Assembly (NCBI GenBank): GCA_021775495.1
Contig: JAJFHT010000285.1
Coordinates: 1-64,000, forward strand
Origin: Hyphomicrobiales bacterium
GTDB lineage: Bacteria > Pseudomonadota > Alphaproteobacteria > Rhizobiales > Rhizobiaceae
Direction of reading: 5' to 3'
Length of the DNA: 64,000 bases
The notes beneath the pieces are model-generated. The model was not told the origin of the DNA, did no database searches, and was given only the letters and a program-made list of their open reading frames with translations. The stretch's first letter is position 1. Every line of letters starts with the position of its first letter. The translations under genes were made by a program, and so were the position numbers. This document shows positions 44,403-53,390 of this stretch, one piece after another.

Positions 44403-45710
44403 ATGACAAAAACGCGCCGAGCAACTCGGTCCGAAGATTTGCTCTTTGAGCGCGAACGTCGAGGTATTCAAACTCTGACAATCGTACGCGGCTTGTTTCT
44501 GCTGGTCGTGGTAGTATCGGTTTGGATTGTTGGAGCCAGTCTATTCGAGAAGGTAGCTACGACAGCAATCGCCGCGCTCGGGTTAGTTGTGATAGCTGTT
44601 TCCCTTCTTTTTTTAGCCCGTCGAACTGGACTGAGTGCAATCGGGCTCACGGGGTGCATGATCGATATTGCGGTTTTGTGTACGCTCCCGGTCATCTGGT
44701 ACCTTTCAGTCGGCGGCAGCAGTGTGCCACCCGCCTATATGCTGAAAACACAGATTACGGTGGTCACCCTCGGGATCATTGCCCTAAACGCGTTGGCAAT
44801 TCGCCCTCTATTTCCGCTTGTCGTTACCGCCGGCGGCGTTTGTGTTCACGTTGCCCTTCTGGTGTATGTGCTGAACCAACCTGGAACCATTGTCTCTTCG
44901 AATTTTGTCGATTCAGCGATGGGGCCGGCGCTCAGCCCGGAATTGGTGCTGGTCAGCATTTTGATCATCGCCATTGTCGGCATAGCAATGGGCTATCTCA
45001 CTTTAATCGCACGCCGGACCGTTATCCAGGGCGTCCGGCTCGAAGTCGCCAATACCCAGTTCGGCAGGTACTTCTCGCCGGGCGTCGTATCTCGGATTTC
45101 CAGCGAAGCCGAGACATTGCTCGGTGTCGGCGGTCGTACTCAAGAGGTGGCTGTTCTCTTCTGCGACATTCGAGACTTCACCACCATCACGGAAAAATTG
45201 CCGCCAACTGAGGTGGTTGAATTTCTATCCCAGTATCATACCCGCATGGTCGAGGTGATCTTCGCTTTTGGCGGTACGATCGACAAATTCATCGGTGACG
45301 CCATCATGGTTACGTTCGGCACGCCAGACCCGAGCGATGACGACGCTGAACGCTCGGTCCGTGCGGGCTTGGCCATGAACACAGCCTTGGACGAGCTCAA
45401 CGTCGAACGTGAGCGCGATAATTTGGTAAAAATTCGACATGGAATCGGTATTCACTTCGGTTCCGTGATCGCGGGCAACATCGGAACTGAAGATCGGCTT
45501 GAGTACACAGTGATAGGCGATACGGTGAATGTCGCCAGCCGTATTCAGGACACGTGCAAATCCGTCGGTGAAGCTTTTTTGATATCTGACGCCGTGCGGA
45601 AACGCTTGCCCGCGGAACTTCTGGTACAGGCTCTGCCAGAACAACACGTAAAAGGACGCCAGGCGCCCGTACAAATTTACGCTGTCAGGAAGCATCAAAG
45701 TGCTCATTAG
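44403..45710 (+). CDS. membrane-bound class III adenylate cyclase
   Basis: About 435 residues. The N-terminal half has roughly six hydrophobic segments (LTIVRGLFLLVVVVSVWIVG, AIAALGLVVIAVSLLFLA and others). The catalytic domain from about residue 225 has metal Asp residues in VAVLFCDIRDFTTITE and DKFIGDAIMVTFGTPDP; the Lys in IDKFIGD favours ATP. The transition-state region IVGDTVNVASRIQ is present as VIGDTVNVASRIQDTCKS. Starts at 44343 and 44367 are also possible; none has a clear ribosome site. Codon use looks less GC-biased than its neighbours, and the gene lies between two copies of a hydrolase 3' end, which suggests acquisition or rearrangement. Confidence 0.85.
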   Translation: MTKTRRATRSEDLLFERERRGIQTLTIVRGLFLLVVVVSVWIVGASLFEKVATTAIAALGLVVIAVSLLFLARRTGLSAIGLTGCMIDIAVLCTLPVIWYLSVGGSSVPPAYMLKTQITVVTLGIIALNALAIRPLFPLVVTAGGVCVHVALLVYVLNQPGTIVSSNFVDSAMGPALSPELVLVSILIIAIVGIAMGYLTLIARRTVIQGVRLEVANTQFGRYFSPGVVSRISSEAETLLGVGGRTQEVAVLFCDIRDFTTITEKLPPTEVVEFLSQYHTRMVEVIFAFGGTIDKFIGDAIMVTFGTPDPSDDDAERSVRAGLAMNTALDELNVERERDNLVKIRHGIGIHFGSVIAGNIGTEDRLEYTVIGDTVNVASRIQDTCKSVGEAFLISDAVRKRLPAELLVQALPEQHVKGRQAPVQIYAVRKHQSAH

Positions 45711-46031
45711 CCAAATGGCCGGTTCTGGCACGTTCTATCAATTCCAACCATGTTGCAGATTGGATATCGGCCTCGAATTATGATGACTGTTTTGTCCGCA
45801 TCTCGGCTGTTCTTACGCCCACTTTTCAATCCCTGTATTGCTCGTGTTTCAAGTCGGAAGGAAGGACCTGCCCCGTCAGATAATTTCTGACTCAGCAAAG
45901 CCCAACCCGGACACTGATTTGCATATCGCCGATAGGGGCAACGGCAGCAATGCGTTTTTAATGCGCTGCAATGTCGGCGCACAGGTTCCTCATTACAGTG
46001 ATGGGGGTGTCCATCCCATCACCGAAATAGG
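45711..46031. other. gene-free rearranged segment
   Basis: No convincing gene. It runs from the cyclase stop to the hydrolase remnant. The last 37 bases (45992-46028) are a copy of a hairpin repeat also found at 49474-49510. An open frame from 45838 enters the remnant but its upstream part resembles no protein I know. Confidence 0.4.
45992..46028. repeat. 37-bp hairpin repeat, copy 1
   Basis: Matches 49474-49510 at 35 of 37 positions. It contains the inverted repeat GTGATGGG (45998-46005) and CCCATCAC (46015-46022) around a 9-base loop GGTGTCCAT. It directly abuts the hydrolase remnant, marking a rearrangement junction. Confidence 0.75.
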
Positions 46032-46122
46032 CAGCGCCAATCATATCATCCTCGGCCACGAACCGGCCTGGCAGACCTGCATGGATGAAATCGAGTGGTT
46101 TCTGGCGGAGAAGGGTTTGTAG
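46032..46122 (+). pseudogene. 3' remnant of a second BTAD-hydrolase-like gene
   Basis: The segment encodes SANHIILGHEPAWQTCMDEI plus EWFLAEKGL and a stop, matching the last 30 codons of the hydrolase at 42695-44293 at about nine in ten bases by my count. The changes are mostly synonymous (only two amino-acid changes, Arg to Trp and Thr to Ala), so the copy was probably part of a functional paralogue before the rest was lost. Upstream it is replaced at once by the hairpin repeat. No start codon or ribosome site suits it. Confidence 0.75.
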
Positions 46123-46374
46123 GGCGAGGCGTGTTGGCGTGACAGGCGAAACGGCCGATTTGAACTCGTCCGGGTATTTCAAGGAGAATTGCCGGAATGG
46201 TAGTTTCGGCCTTTTGCTGCCGCTCGCGGTTCATCTGAATGCCGCAACACAACACACCTGCGCGGTCTATCGAACAAATCGAGATACGCTCTAATATGAA
46301 AATGGCACAGTTTGCTGTTCCCGCCGGACATGCGTAATTGTATTGCATGCCCCAAATCCATCGATGGAATGAAG

Positions 46375-46911
46375 TCAGGAGTTTCCTGTCACGAAGTTGT
46401 ATGACCGCAAAACAAGCTGAACTACTAAATCCAGTTCATCGTCGGAACCGGGTGTGTAAATCATGACAAAACCCTCCCAACCTGGTCTTTGGTCCGCCCA
46501 GGGATGATAGGTTGCCCAACCCAATTCTACAGCTTCTTTCGCGAGTTCAGGTGACAAGGATGCGTGCAAACTGCCATCCGGGTGCATATGGGCAAACTCC
46601 CGACCCCCTACGATTACATGTGGGCGAGTTATAGTCACGCTCTCATCGATCCAAAAACCTTTTGCACCGGGCAGTGAAATCACCGTTTCGCGAATTTCGA
46701 CACCAGGGATTTTCGAGACCTGATGCAGCAATTTTGCGGAAATTTCAGGGTCCGGGTTAACGCCGATTTGCACATGCGGTACGCTGTCAGTGGTCGAGGG
46801 AATCGGGCTGTTTCGGGACGGAAGTTTTGCAGAATCTCCGATTGCGGGAGCCGCAAGAACCAAAATCGCAACAGCAATCATGAGGGACTTTAGCTTGGTG
46901 GAAAAATTCAT
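46375..46911 (-). CDS. exported DUF5519 (luciferase-like fold) protein
   Basis: A 178-residue protein with a signal peptide (LKSLMIAVAILVLAAPAIG, cleavage after about residue 25). The mature part has VSKIPGVEIRETVISLPGAK, then REFAHMHPDGSLHASLSPEL and AVELGWATYHPWADQRPGWE, the His/Asp-rich pattern I associate with the DUF5519 family. Biochemical role unknown; the fold is sometimes annotated luciferase-like without evidence of light emission. The codon usage and lower GC fit the accessory character of the region. It stands alone on the minus strand. Confidence 0.6.
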   Translation of the reverse strand: MNFSTKLKSLMIAVAILVLAAPAIGDSAKLPSRNSPIPSTTDSVPHVQIGVNPDPEISAKLLHQVSKIPGVEIRETVISLPGAKGFWIDESVTITRPHVIVGGREFAHMHPDGSLHASLSPELAKEAVELGWATYHPWADQRPGWEGFVMIYTPGSDDELDLVVQLVLRSYNFVTGNS

Positions 46912-47362
46912 GCTTTTGATCTTTTCAGTTGGGTTTTGCGGCGCCGGTTAGTTTGATCGGGAGAGCAGCCTCATCTTACCGGTCCAGTTTGGAAGTCAGT
47001 ACATTATCGAGCTTTGTTGTAACGGTATGATGTTTCGGTTGCCAATGAGCAGTTGAGAAGTCCAAATGGAAATACGGTCTCGCGGTCGCCGTTCGCAGTT
47101 CTCAGTGAGCCGGCAAACATGGCCGACCTTCTCGGCCCTTTTCTGCCGTTGGTACAGACTGCCGCGAACGGCCGAATAAAGCCCATTTAGGGCATTGGAT
47201 TTGTGTCGCAAACGGGGCACCTGTCGACAATTGGGGCTTGCGCCAATGTACTAAAACAAACACGCCAGCCTTATGCAGGCATGTTTGGTTATCGAAGGTG
47301 GCAGGCCCGGTCGCCATCAACAAACCGTAGTTCCAGCTTGCGCTTGTAAATCCTCAAACTGC
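46912..47362. other. intergenic region without recognised genes
   Basis: A 451-base stretch between the DUF5519-like gene and the 3' end of the acyl-CoA synthetase. Short open frames on the minus strand (46996-47220, 47102-47323) lack ribosome sites and family resemblance. I see no tRNA, hairpin with U-tract or clear repeat. It should contain the promoter of the DUF5519-like gene near 46912-46980. Confidence 0.4.
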
Positions 47363-49228
47363 TTACTGCACTTGCACCCTGGCCTCGAACAAGTAGGCGG
47401 CAAGCTCCTTCTCGAGGGCAGGAACAGATGCCCGGTCGTCTTCAGCAATTGTCACGGTTACACGCATTCCGCGGGCACCGCCGTCAACGACGTCAATGTC
47501 GGCGCCGAACAGACCCATGTCATTGTGAACCAGATCCGTGATCTTCAACTTAGCGGCGTCGCAGCGTAGGCTTGGCTTGTAGATCTTGCCAACCATGGTC
47601 AAGGGGATCGTTTCGACAACGTAAATCTGTTTTGGCCAGGCGGGGCGCTCATCAATGCTGCTATGGGCATGCGCCTGCAGATCTTCACCGGTCACCTCAA
47701 TACCGGGATGCAGTTCGACAAAACAAACCGGCAGCTCTCCGGCATAAGCGTCAGGTTGGCCGACGGCGGCTGCGAGGGTGACCGCCGGATGCGTGCTCAT
47801 GGCATTTTCGATCATTGTCGGATCTATGTTGTGACCGCTGCGAATAATCAAATCCTTGGAGCGGCCAGCAATGTAGACCCGGCCTTGCTCGTCCTTGTAT
47901 CCAAGATCACCGGAATTCAACACGCCATCATTGAATACACCGTCATTGTGATCTGGGTCGCGATATCCCGGCGAGATATGGTCACCGCTTATCGCAATGA
48001 CGCCAATCTCATGGACAGCGCAAACCTCACCCAGGCTGCCATCGGCGTTCAGTCGCAAGACATCAACCTGTGTGTAAGGCAAAGGCCAACCGACGGAACC
48101 AACACCACCGGGTCCGCACAGCGGATCAATGCTGATCAATCCCGAAGCCTCTGTCATTCCGAGTATCTCATAGAGATTGTGTCCGGTCACTTCCTTGAAA
48201 CGTTTGCCAACCGCCGGTGGCAGCAGTGCCGCGCCGGTCAGGCCAGCGCGCAGGGCACCAATGTCATGGTCACCCACGGGAACCTGCAAAACGGCACCAA
48301 TTGCTGTTGGAACGCCGCCAACCAGTGTGGCCTTGTACTGCGCCACGAGACGCCAGAAGCCTTCCACGATGGCCGGATTGCGCAAACCTCCCGGCGACAT
48401 GATGAGTAGTTCCACGCCTGCCATAAAGGCGCTCAAGCCCGCGACAATAGTCCCGGCAACATGAAACAGCGGCAGCGTCGCAGTGAGAACGTCGTCGACT
48501 GTGTAGCCACACATTGACGCACCGCCGAACGCGGCGACCAACTGGCCACGATGGGTGTGCGCCACCAGTTTGGGGACGCCGGTCGTACCTCCTGTATGAA
48601 AATAGGCCGCCACATCATCACCACCTCGCGGTTCTCCAAAGATTAGGTGATCATTGGGCTGAGCCATCAAGGCGGTGCCGAAGTCGACCACGCCGTCTTC
48701 GACCGGGGTGCCGGGAGGCGAAACGCGAACCAGGATCAGACCGGGTACCTTGTCTCGCAATTGCAAAGCCTTTTGCCAGATATCAAGCTGGGGATGCGGG
48801 CCGAGAGCCACCAGAATTTCTGCCCCGGAGGCCCTGAGCAATTCGGCGACGCTGTCGGGCTGCAATAGAAAGTTGATTGGCACAGCATAGCCTGATGTCT
48901 CAGCGCCCCACAGGGTGACATGGGTTTCGACAAGAGACGGCAGCATATAGGCCACCCCCGGTGCCGGGCCACCCAGGTCGGAAAACAGATTGGCCGCACC
49001 GCGGATCAGTCCCAGCAACTGATCGTAAGTAATGCGGCGAGGTTGCTCATCCAAAGCACCAGTCATCAGCATGGTGATCGCAGTTGCGTCGGGTTGCCGC
49101 GCGGCGCTTGAAATGAACACATCCAGAATGCTGCGTTCCGGCAAGCGTTGCTCAAGAGTAATTTCCGCTTCGAACCGTTCAAGGTCGTCAAGGGTGCGAA
49201 TAGGTTCATTACCTAGAATAGCCATCAA
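47363..49228 (-). CDS. acyl-CoA synthetase (AMP-forming)
   Basis: A 621-residue ANL-superfamily enzyme. The phosphate-binding loop is YFHTGGTTGVPKLVAHTHRG, followed by the A5 motif YEILGMTEASGLISIDPLCG and the hinge segment SGDLGYKDEQGRVYIAGRSK with DLIIRSGHNIDP. The C-terminal catalytic Lys is expected in TMVGKIYKPSLR. It would activate a fatty or carboxylic acid to its CoA thioester. The N-terminal 60 residues (EAEITLEQRLPERSILDVFI) and about 50 extra C-terminal residues make it a little longer than common versions. Divergent from the LuxR regulator gene; substrate unknown. Confidence 0.88.
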   Translation of the reverse strand: MMAILGNEPIRTLDDLERFEAEITLEQRLPERSILDVFISSAARQPDATAITMLMTGALDEQPRRITYDQLLGLIRGAANLFSDLGGPAPGVAYMLPSLVETHVTLWGAETSGYAVPINFLLQPDSVAELLRASGAEILVALGPHPQLDIWQKALQLRDKVPGLILVRVSPPGTPVEDGVVDFGTALMAQPNDHLIFGEPRGGDDVAAYFHTGGTTGVPKLVAHTHRGQLVAAFGGASMCGYTVDDVLTATLPLFHVAGTIVAGLSAFMAGVELLIMSPGGLRNPAIVEGFWRLVAQYKATLVGGVPTAIGAVLQVPVGDHDIGALRAGLTGAALLPPAVGKRFKEVTGHNLYEILGMTEASGLISIDPLCGPGGVGSVGWPLPYTQVDVLRLNADGSLGEVCAVHEIGVIAISGDHISPGYRDPDHNDGVFNDGVLNSGDLGYKDEQGRVYIAGRSKDLIIRSGHNIDPTMIENAMSTHPAVTLAAAVGQPDAYAGELPVCFVELHPGIEVTGEDLQAHAHSSIDERPAWPKQIYVVETIPLTMVGKIYKPSLRCDAAKLKITDLVHNDMGLFGADIDVVDGGARGMRVTVTIAEDDRASVPALEKELAAYLFEARVQVQ

Positions 49229-49973
49229 ATTCTCTCATGTTCAGACGTAGTGTTTCAAACCACTCTTGCCGAGCAAGCCGTATCGAGCAATCCATTGCAC
49301 TTTAAAAAGCGGCGTTCAAAGGCAAAACGCAAACAAGGCACAATGCGTGGAGGAGAGACCTGTCGTGCACAGGACATCGAAACCTCACAATCTTAGTCGG
49401 TTTATCCGCAGCTCGGAATTCTGACAAAGGTGTAGCAAATGTCCGCTCACCGCCCGATCAAGCTGTTCTGATAATTACGGTGATTGGGGTGTCCATCCCA
49501 TCACCGAAATCTGCTACACCAGACGAAGAGACAGGTCATTCGGGCGCAGCAGTTGAGTCAACTGGAACGTCCTTGCTGCTATCTCGCTCTTGCATCGTCG
49601 ACCACTTTTTCTGCCGCAAGTTTACCGGGTCAATCGATCGCATGACATGCGGCCGTTGTCATTGGTGGTAGCCATCGTCAACGCAGCTATTCACGCGGAC
49701 GAACGATGGACAAAACGGCTGTCATCGCCACCAGTTTTTCTGCTCGCAACACCGCCTCTGTTCACGATGCGCAAGCAGAAGACGCCTTCTACAACAGGTT
49801 GGGCAAAAATCATCTGCCTGACTTGAAATCCGCATTGTCGAGAGCGTGCGAGGTTCTGAAAGAAGCGAAAATCTATTTGCGTATAGCCGCGCCGACTCAC
49901 AGGCAACGGGCTTGACGTCATGACGATCGCCCACAATGCTGACAAGATCAGGTCGGTCGAGGAAGAGCACTTT
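49229..49973. promoter_or_regulatory. long divergent region between acyl-CoA synthetase and LuxR regulator
   Basis: A 745-base region with no secure gene. It holds the second copy of the hairpin repeat (49474-49510) and the promoters of the two divergent genes. A frame at 49706-49915 could encode 69 residues but has no good ribosome site or recognisable motif. GAGGAAG at about 49959 is the ribosome site of the regulator. Confidence 0.4.
49474..49510. repeat. 37-bp hairpin repeat, copy 2
   Basis: Matches 45992-46028 with two substitutions. Its inverted repeat is CGGTGAT-T-GGG against CCCATCACCG. The last bases (TCACCGAAATCT) recur once more at about 51000, after the LuxR gene, which may be chance. 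Confidence 0.75.
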
Positions 49974-50963
49974 ATGAGTGATGAAGCGGTCGAGCGCCAG
50001 GCTATCATGGACATAATCGAGCGCGAGTGTACTGCCTATCTCAACCGCGACTTCATTGCCTGGGAAATGTGCATTCTGAAAGACGACCGGCTTCGCAGGC
50101 TTGGTGCACTCATGGGAGGTATCATGCACTACGTTGAAGGCTTTTCGGCGCAAGAGCATATGATTAAAGAAATGTTTGCCCGCCACCCAATGCCAAACCC
50201 TGAAGCTGCCGCTGAATTTAGACGGTCCAACTGGTCTATTCGCATTGGTGGCGAACTCGCTTGGGTCAGTTTTGACCAATACGGGCCCCGCTCACCCGAT
50301 CCTTTCGTAACTGCCGGCCTCAGCCATCAAGTCCGGGTCCTGGAAAAACAGGGCAGCGATTGGAAGATTGCAATGCTTGGGCACGGTGACACGTCGCTTG
50401 AATACTTTGATTATCCCGTAATCCGTATTGATGAGCGTTTGGACATCCTGTGGATGAACGACAGCGCGAAGTTCGAGTTACCGACGCATCCGGCACTTAA
50501 GAAAACCGGGGCGAGGCTCCATTCCGCCCGTCAAAACGACACCGAAAGGCTTCGTGCGGTTGCCACTGAGATTGGCCAGTTGAACATCATGGACTACCGG
50601 CCATCTCTGACCAGACCGCGGGGTATGGGGATGCGACCGGTTCTTCTGGAAGGCGACGAGAGCGAGAAGGAACACATCGTATGGGTGTCAAAGCGAGACG
50701 AAATGCTGTTCGTTCGATTCAACGACGCCCAGGCGACAGAGCATCAGGTAGAGGACGCGCAGGCTCTCTTCGCCTTGTCGCCAGCGCAATCCCGTCTGGC
50801 ATTACTTGTCCTTGAAGGCCTCGATATGCCTGCTTCAGCCTCGCGACTGGGCATCAGCTTGAACACCGCAAAAACGCACCTTCAACGTCTGTTCGACAAG
50901 ACCGGAACCCGCAGCCAATCTGCGCTGGTCGCCAAATTGTTGGGAATTGCGCCGCCGGTCTGA
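49974..50963 (+). CDS. LuxR-type regulator with NTF2-like and PAS-like sensor regions
   Basis: A 329-residue protein. The first 130 residues (AIMDIIERECTAYLNRDFIA, then SNWSIRIGGELAWVSFDQYG) look like an NTF2/SnoaL-type ligand pocket. A middle region includes PVIRIDERLDILWMNDSAKF, which resembles a PAS start. The C-terminal 65 residues are a LuxR helix-turn-helix: FALSPAQSRLALLVLEGLDM, then ASASRLGISLNTAKTHLQRL and FDKTGTRSQSALVAKLL. ATG 49974 has GAGGAAG upstream; ATG 49920 is the longer alternative. It lies between the acyl-CoA synthetase and quinone oxidoreductase genes, so either may be a target. Confidence 0.78.
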   Translation: MSDEAVERQAIMDIIERECTAYLNRDFIAWEMCILKDDRLRRLGALMGGIMHYVEGFSAQEHMIKEMFARHPMPNPEAAAEFRRSNWSIRIGGELAWVSFDQYGPRSPDPFVTAGLSHQVRVLEKQGSDWKIAMLGHGDTSLEYFDYPVIRIDERLDILWMNDSAKFELPTHPALKKTGARLHSARQNDTERLRAVATEIGQLNIMDYRPSLTRPRGMGMRPVLLEGDESEKEHIVWVSKRDEMLFVRFNDAQATEHQVEDAQALFALSPAQSRLALLVLEGLDMPASASRLGISLNTAKTHLQRLFDKTGTRSQSALVAKLLGIAPPV

Positions 50964-51213
50964 GGTCTGTCTCAATCGCTCGTTGCATGGACACGCGTCA
51001 CCGAAATCTATTCGTGGGATCGGTCCGTAAAATTGGGGTTCCGGCCTTTGCTCCGACGGCGGATCGCGCTAGATTTACGCAGGCAATTCAGACCGCTCAT
51101 GCGCGCAATGACCCGGGGTGAAATGCGAACATGGCACCAGGGAACAAGCCGAGGCAACGAGACGTGGTGAACAGCCCGATACGTGTCGACAGGTGTTCAG
51201 GGGAGTGATTCAA

Positions 51214-52188
51214 ATGAAAGCAATTCGCGTTCACGAGTTTGGCGGGCCGGAAGTACTGACCCTTGAGGACATGGATGATCCAGAACCTGGGCCAAACCAG
51301 GTCGTCGTTCGCATTCGTGCAGCGGGTGTAAATCCGGCCGATACCTATGTGCGCAGCGGGGAATACAGGTTGTCTCCGCCTTTGCCTTTCATCCCTGGTG
51401 GAGATGCAGGGGGAGAGATAGACGCAATTGGTGAGGCAGTGACGGGCTTTTCCGTTGGTGACAGGGTTTGTGTCGGCACGGCACTCGGGTTTGGGTTTTT
51501 CGGTTGTTATGCCGAAAGGGTGGTTCGGGATGCAGAGCATGTGCTTCCGATTCCGGACAATGTTTCCTTCTCGCAGGCGGCAACACTGGGCGTGTCGTAC
51601 CCGACGGCACATTATGCCTTGTTTTACCGTGGTGGCGCGACCGCCGGAGAGACCGTGTTCATTCATGGTGCCAGCGGGTCGGTCGGTACATCCGCGATAC
51701 AGCTCGCCAAACGAGCTGGATTGCGGGTGATCGGCAGCGCCGGGTCGTCCGACGGGCTGGATCTCATCAAACGCGAAGGTGCGGACCTTGCCGTCAACCA
51801 CTCGACGTCGGACTATCTCGACGACGTGAAAAAATCGATACAAGGGACCGGACCTGACTTGATTTTGGAAATGCTCGCAAACAAGAACCTTGCTGTCGAC
51901 ATGGACCTAGCTGCGCCGCATGGGCGCATTGTCATTATCGGTAACCGCGGCGACATCACGATCAATCCGCGTGTGGCCATGACGAAGGAGCTGGATATCC
52001 GCGGGATTCAATTGTGGAACGCCGACAAGGAGACCATCGGCGAGATAATGTCCGATATTCTCTCCGGCGTTTCGGATGGCACTCTGAACCCGGTCGTTGG
52101 TCGCGAAATGAAGCTTGAAGACGCAGCGACCGCTCATGTGGATGTACTGGGATCAGGAAACGGCGGGAAACTCGTTTTGGTGCCCTAA
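51214..52188 (+). CDS. NADPH:quinone oxidoreductase family protein (zinc-free MDR)
   Basis: A 324-residue medium-chain reductase. The start MKAIRVHEFGGPEVLTLEDM is canonical. Other features are VRIRAAGVNPADTYVRSGEY, PGGDAGGEIDAIGEAV, and the nucleotide-binding segment GETVFIHGASGSVGTSAIQL. The catalytic and structural zinc cysteines of alcohol dehydrogenases are absent, as in the quinone oxidoreductase branch. ATG 51214 is fixed by GGGGAG nine bases upstream. It follows the LuxR regulator by 250 bases that hold no recognised gene. Confidence 0.88.
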   Translation: MKAIRVHEFGGPEVLTLEDMDDPEPGPNQVVVRIRAAGVNPADTYVRSGEYRLSPPLPFIPGGDAGGEIDAIGEAVTGFSVGDRVCVGTALGFGFFGCYAERVVRDAEHVLPIPDNVSFSQAATLGVSYPTAHYALFYRGGATAGETVFIHGASGSVGTSAIQLAKRAGLRVIGSAGSSDGLDLIKREGADLAVNHSTSDYLDDVKKSIQGTGPDLILEMLANKNLAVDMDLAAPHGRIVIIGNRGDITINPRVAMTKELDIRGIQLWNADKETIGEIMSDILSGVSDGTLNPVVGREMKLEDAATAHVDVLGSGNGGKLVLVP

Positions 52189-52452
52189 TGCCGGCTGCAG
52201 CAGGATTGCAGGAAGAAATGCATGGGTGCCGTGTTCTGATCATTTCCAGTTTTGGAAAGTCGGTTCCGGACAACTGATTGATGTGTTGCAATAAAATCCA
52301 GAGGCAAACATGCGTCCTCGATGAACGGCGACGTTGCAACACTTGGGTTCTTCGGCACAGCTTGGTTGACCGCTGCGGTTTGCCCCGGTGCCAGTCAACC
52401 GATCCTGACTCCCGACCGATTAGGTGTATGCTTGTGCCGGGAGGCTCTGGCC

Positions 52453-53244
52453 ATGCGCCAATATCTCGGCAATGAGACGCAGGTTCGGTTGCAGCGCAAG
52501 GCGGAAGAGTGGTCCGATTGGCTCTACGACACAAAGGGCGCCTGTCATCCCGGCCGTTTTCTCGGCACGGATGATCCCGAAACACTCGGCTGGGACATCA
52601 TCAAACGCCATTTGCGGGAAGACCGTGTTTTCGGTTTCCGCATGATCGCGGTGGAAGACATCGAAACGCTGACCGACAAGCTCGACGATCTCGGATTCCG
52701 CATTGATTTCTGGGATGTGTTTTCCGGAAGCTCCGAACAGATCCTTGCAGCGACCGAGCCACTTATGAACCGGGCCCTGCCGGAAGGTTTACATCTGCTT
52801 GATACGGCGGACCTGAAAGACGCCGAGACGGTCAGGCATATCCAGGAATGCATGTTGCGCAACGGTGTGGCGCCTTTTTCCGGCAAGCTGTTGTCCGGTT
52901 CGTCCATCCCGTGTCGCACCATTGCGGTTCGCAATGAGCATGGAAGTGTCGTTGCGGCTGCCTACGGATATCTGCCGTATAACCGCTACAGCCCACATGA
53001 AAAAACGGCCTGGGGCGGGCTTGTATCCGTCGACAAGAGCCAGCGCGGTAAGGGGCTCGGCAATCTGGTCAACGCGCTGATGGTGCGGGGATGCGTTACC
53101 GGCCTTGGTGCTGAACGGGTTCAGGAGTTCGTCTCCGCCACCAATGAGCCTTCAAGACGGATGGTCAAGCGCTGCGGCCTGCAACATGATCCATCGGTAA
53201 GATGTGGAATTGCCACTTCTGCAGGTGAGCGTTTCACCAGCTGA
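52453..53244 (+). CDS. GNAT-fold acetyltransferase
   Basis: A 263-residue protein. The N-terminal part (MRQYLGNETQVRLQRKAEEW) is helical and unassigned. The C-terminal half has the GNAT core AWGGLVSVDKSQRGKGLGNL with the R-G-K-G-L-G acetyl-CoA loop, and the end VSATNEPSRRMVKRCGLQHD. ATG 52453 is fixed by GGGAGG eight bases upstream; the longer open frame begins in poor context. It stands 146 bases upstream of the amidohydrolase on the same strand and might be transcribed with it. Acceptor unknown. Confidence 0.75.
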   Translation: MRQYLGNETQVRLQRKAEEWSDWLYDTKGACHPGRFLGTDDPETLGWDIIKRHLREDRVFGFRMIAVEDIETLTDKLDDLGFRIDFWDVFSGSSEQILAATEPLMNRALPEGLHLLDTADLKDAETVRHIQECMLRNGVAPFSGKLLSGSSIPCRTIAVRNEHGSVVAAAYGYLPYNRYSPHEKTAWGGLVSVDKSQRGKGLGNLVNALMVRGCVTGLGAERVQEFVSATNEPSRRMVKRCGLQHDPSVRCGIATSAGERFTS

Positions 53245-53390
53245 AAAAAGACTGGTATTTCTGCAACTTAATCCTGATTTTCGAAGAGAAGCCACATGGA
53301 ATCCGGCGTCCAGGCGGCTGAAAGAATCGAGCGCCGTGATAGGGTTTGTGCCAGCGCCACTGTGTGGCGAACCTCTGCACGAGGAATGCC

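Noticed and set aside
46996-47323. Two short minus-strand frames in the gap before the acyl-CoA synthetase
   Set aside because: They overlap each other in different frames, lack ribosome sites and resemble no protein I know.
49706-49915. Small 69-codon frame before the LuxR gene
   Set aside because: No convincing ribosome-binding site, no recognisable motif, and its composition does not stand out from surrounding non-coding DNA. Left unannotated.
50995-51010. Possible third copy of the hairpin repeat
   Set aside because: Only about 12 bases (TCACCGAAATCT) match and the inverted repeat is missing, so chance or a very short remnant cannot be separated.
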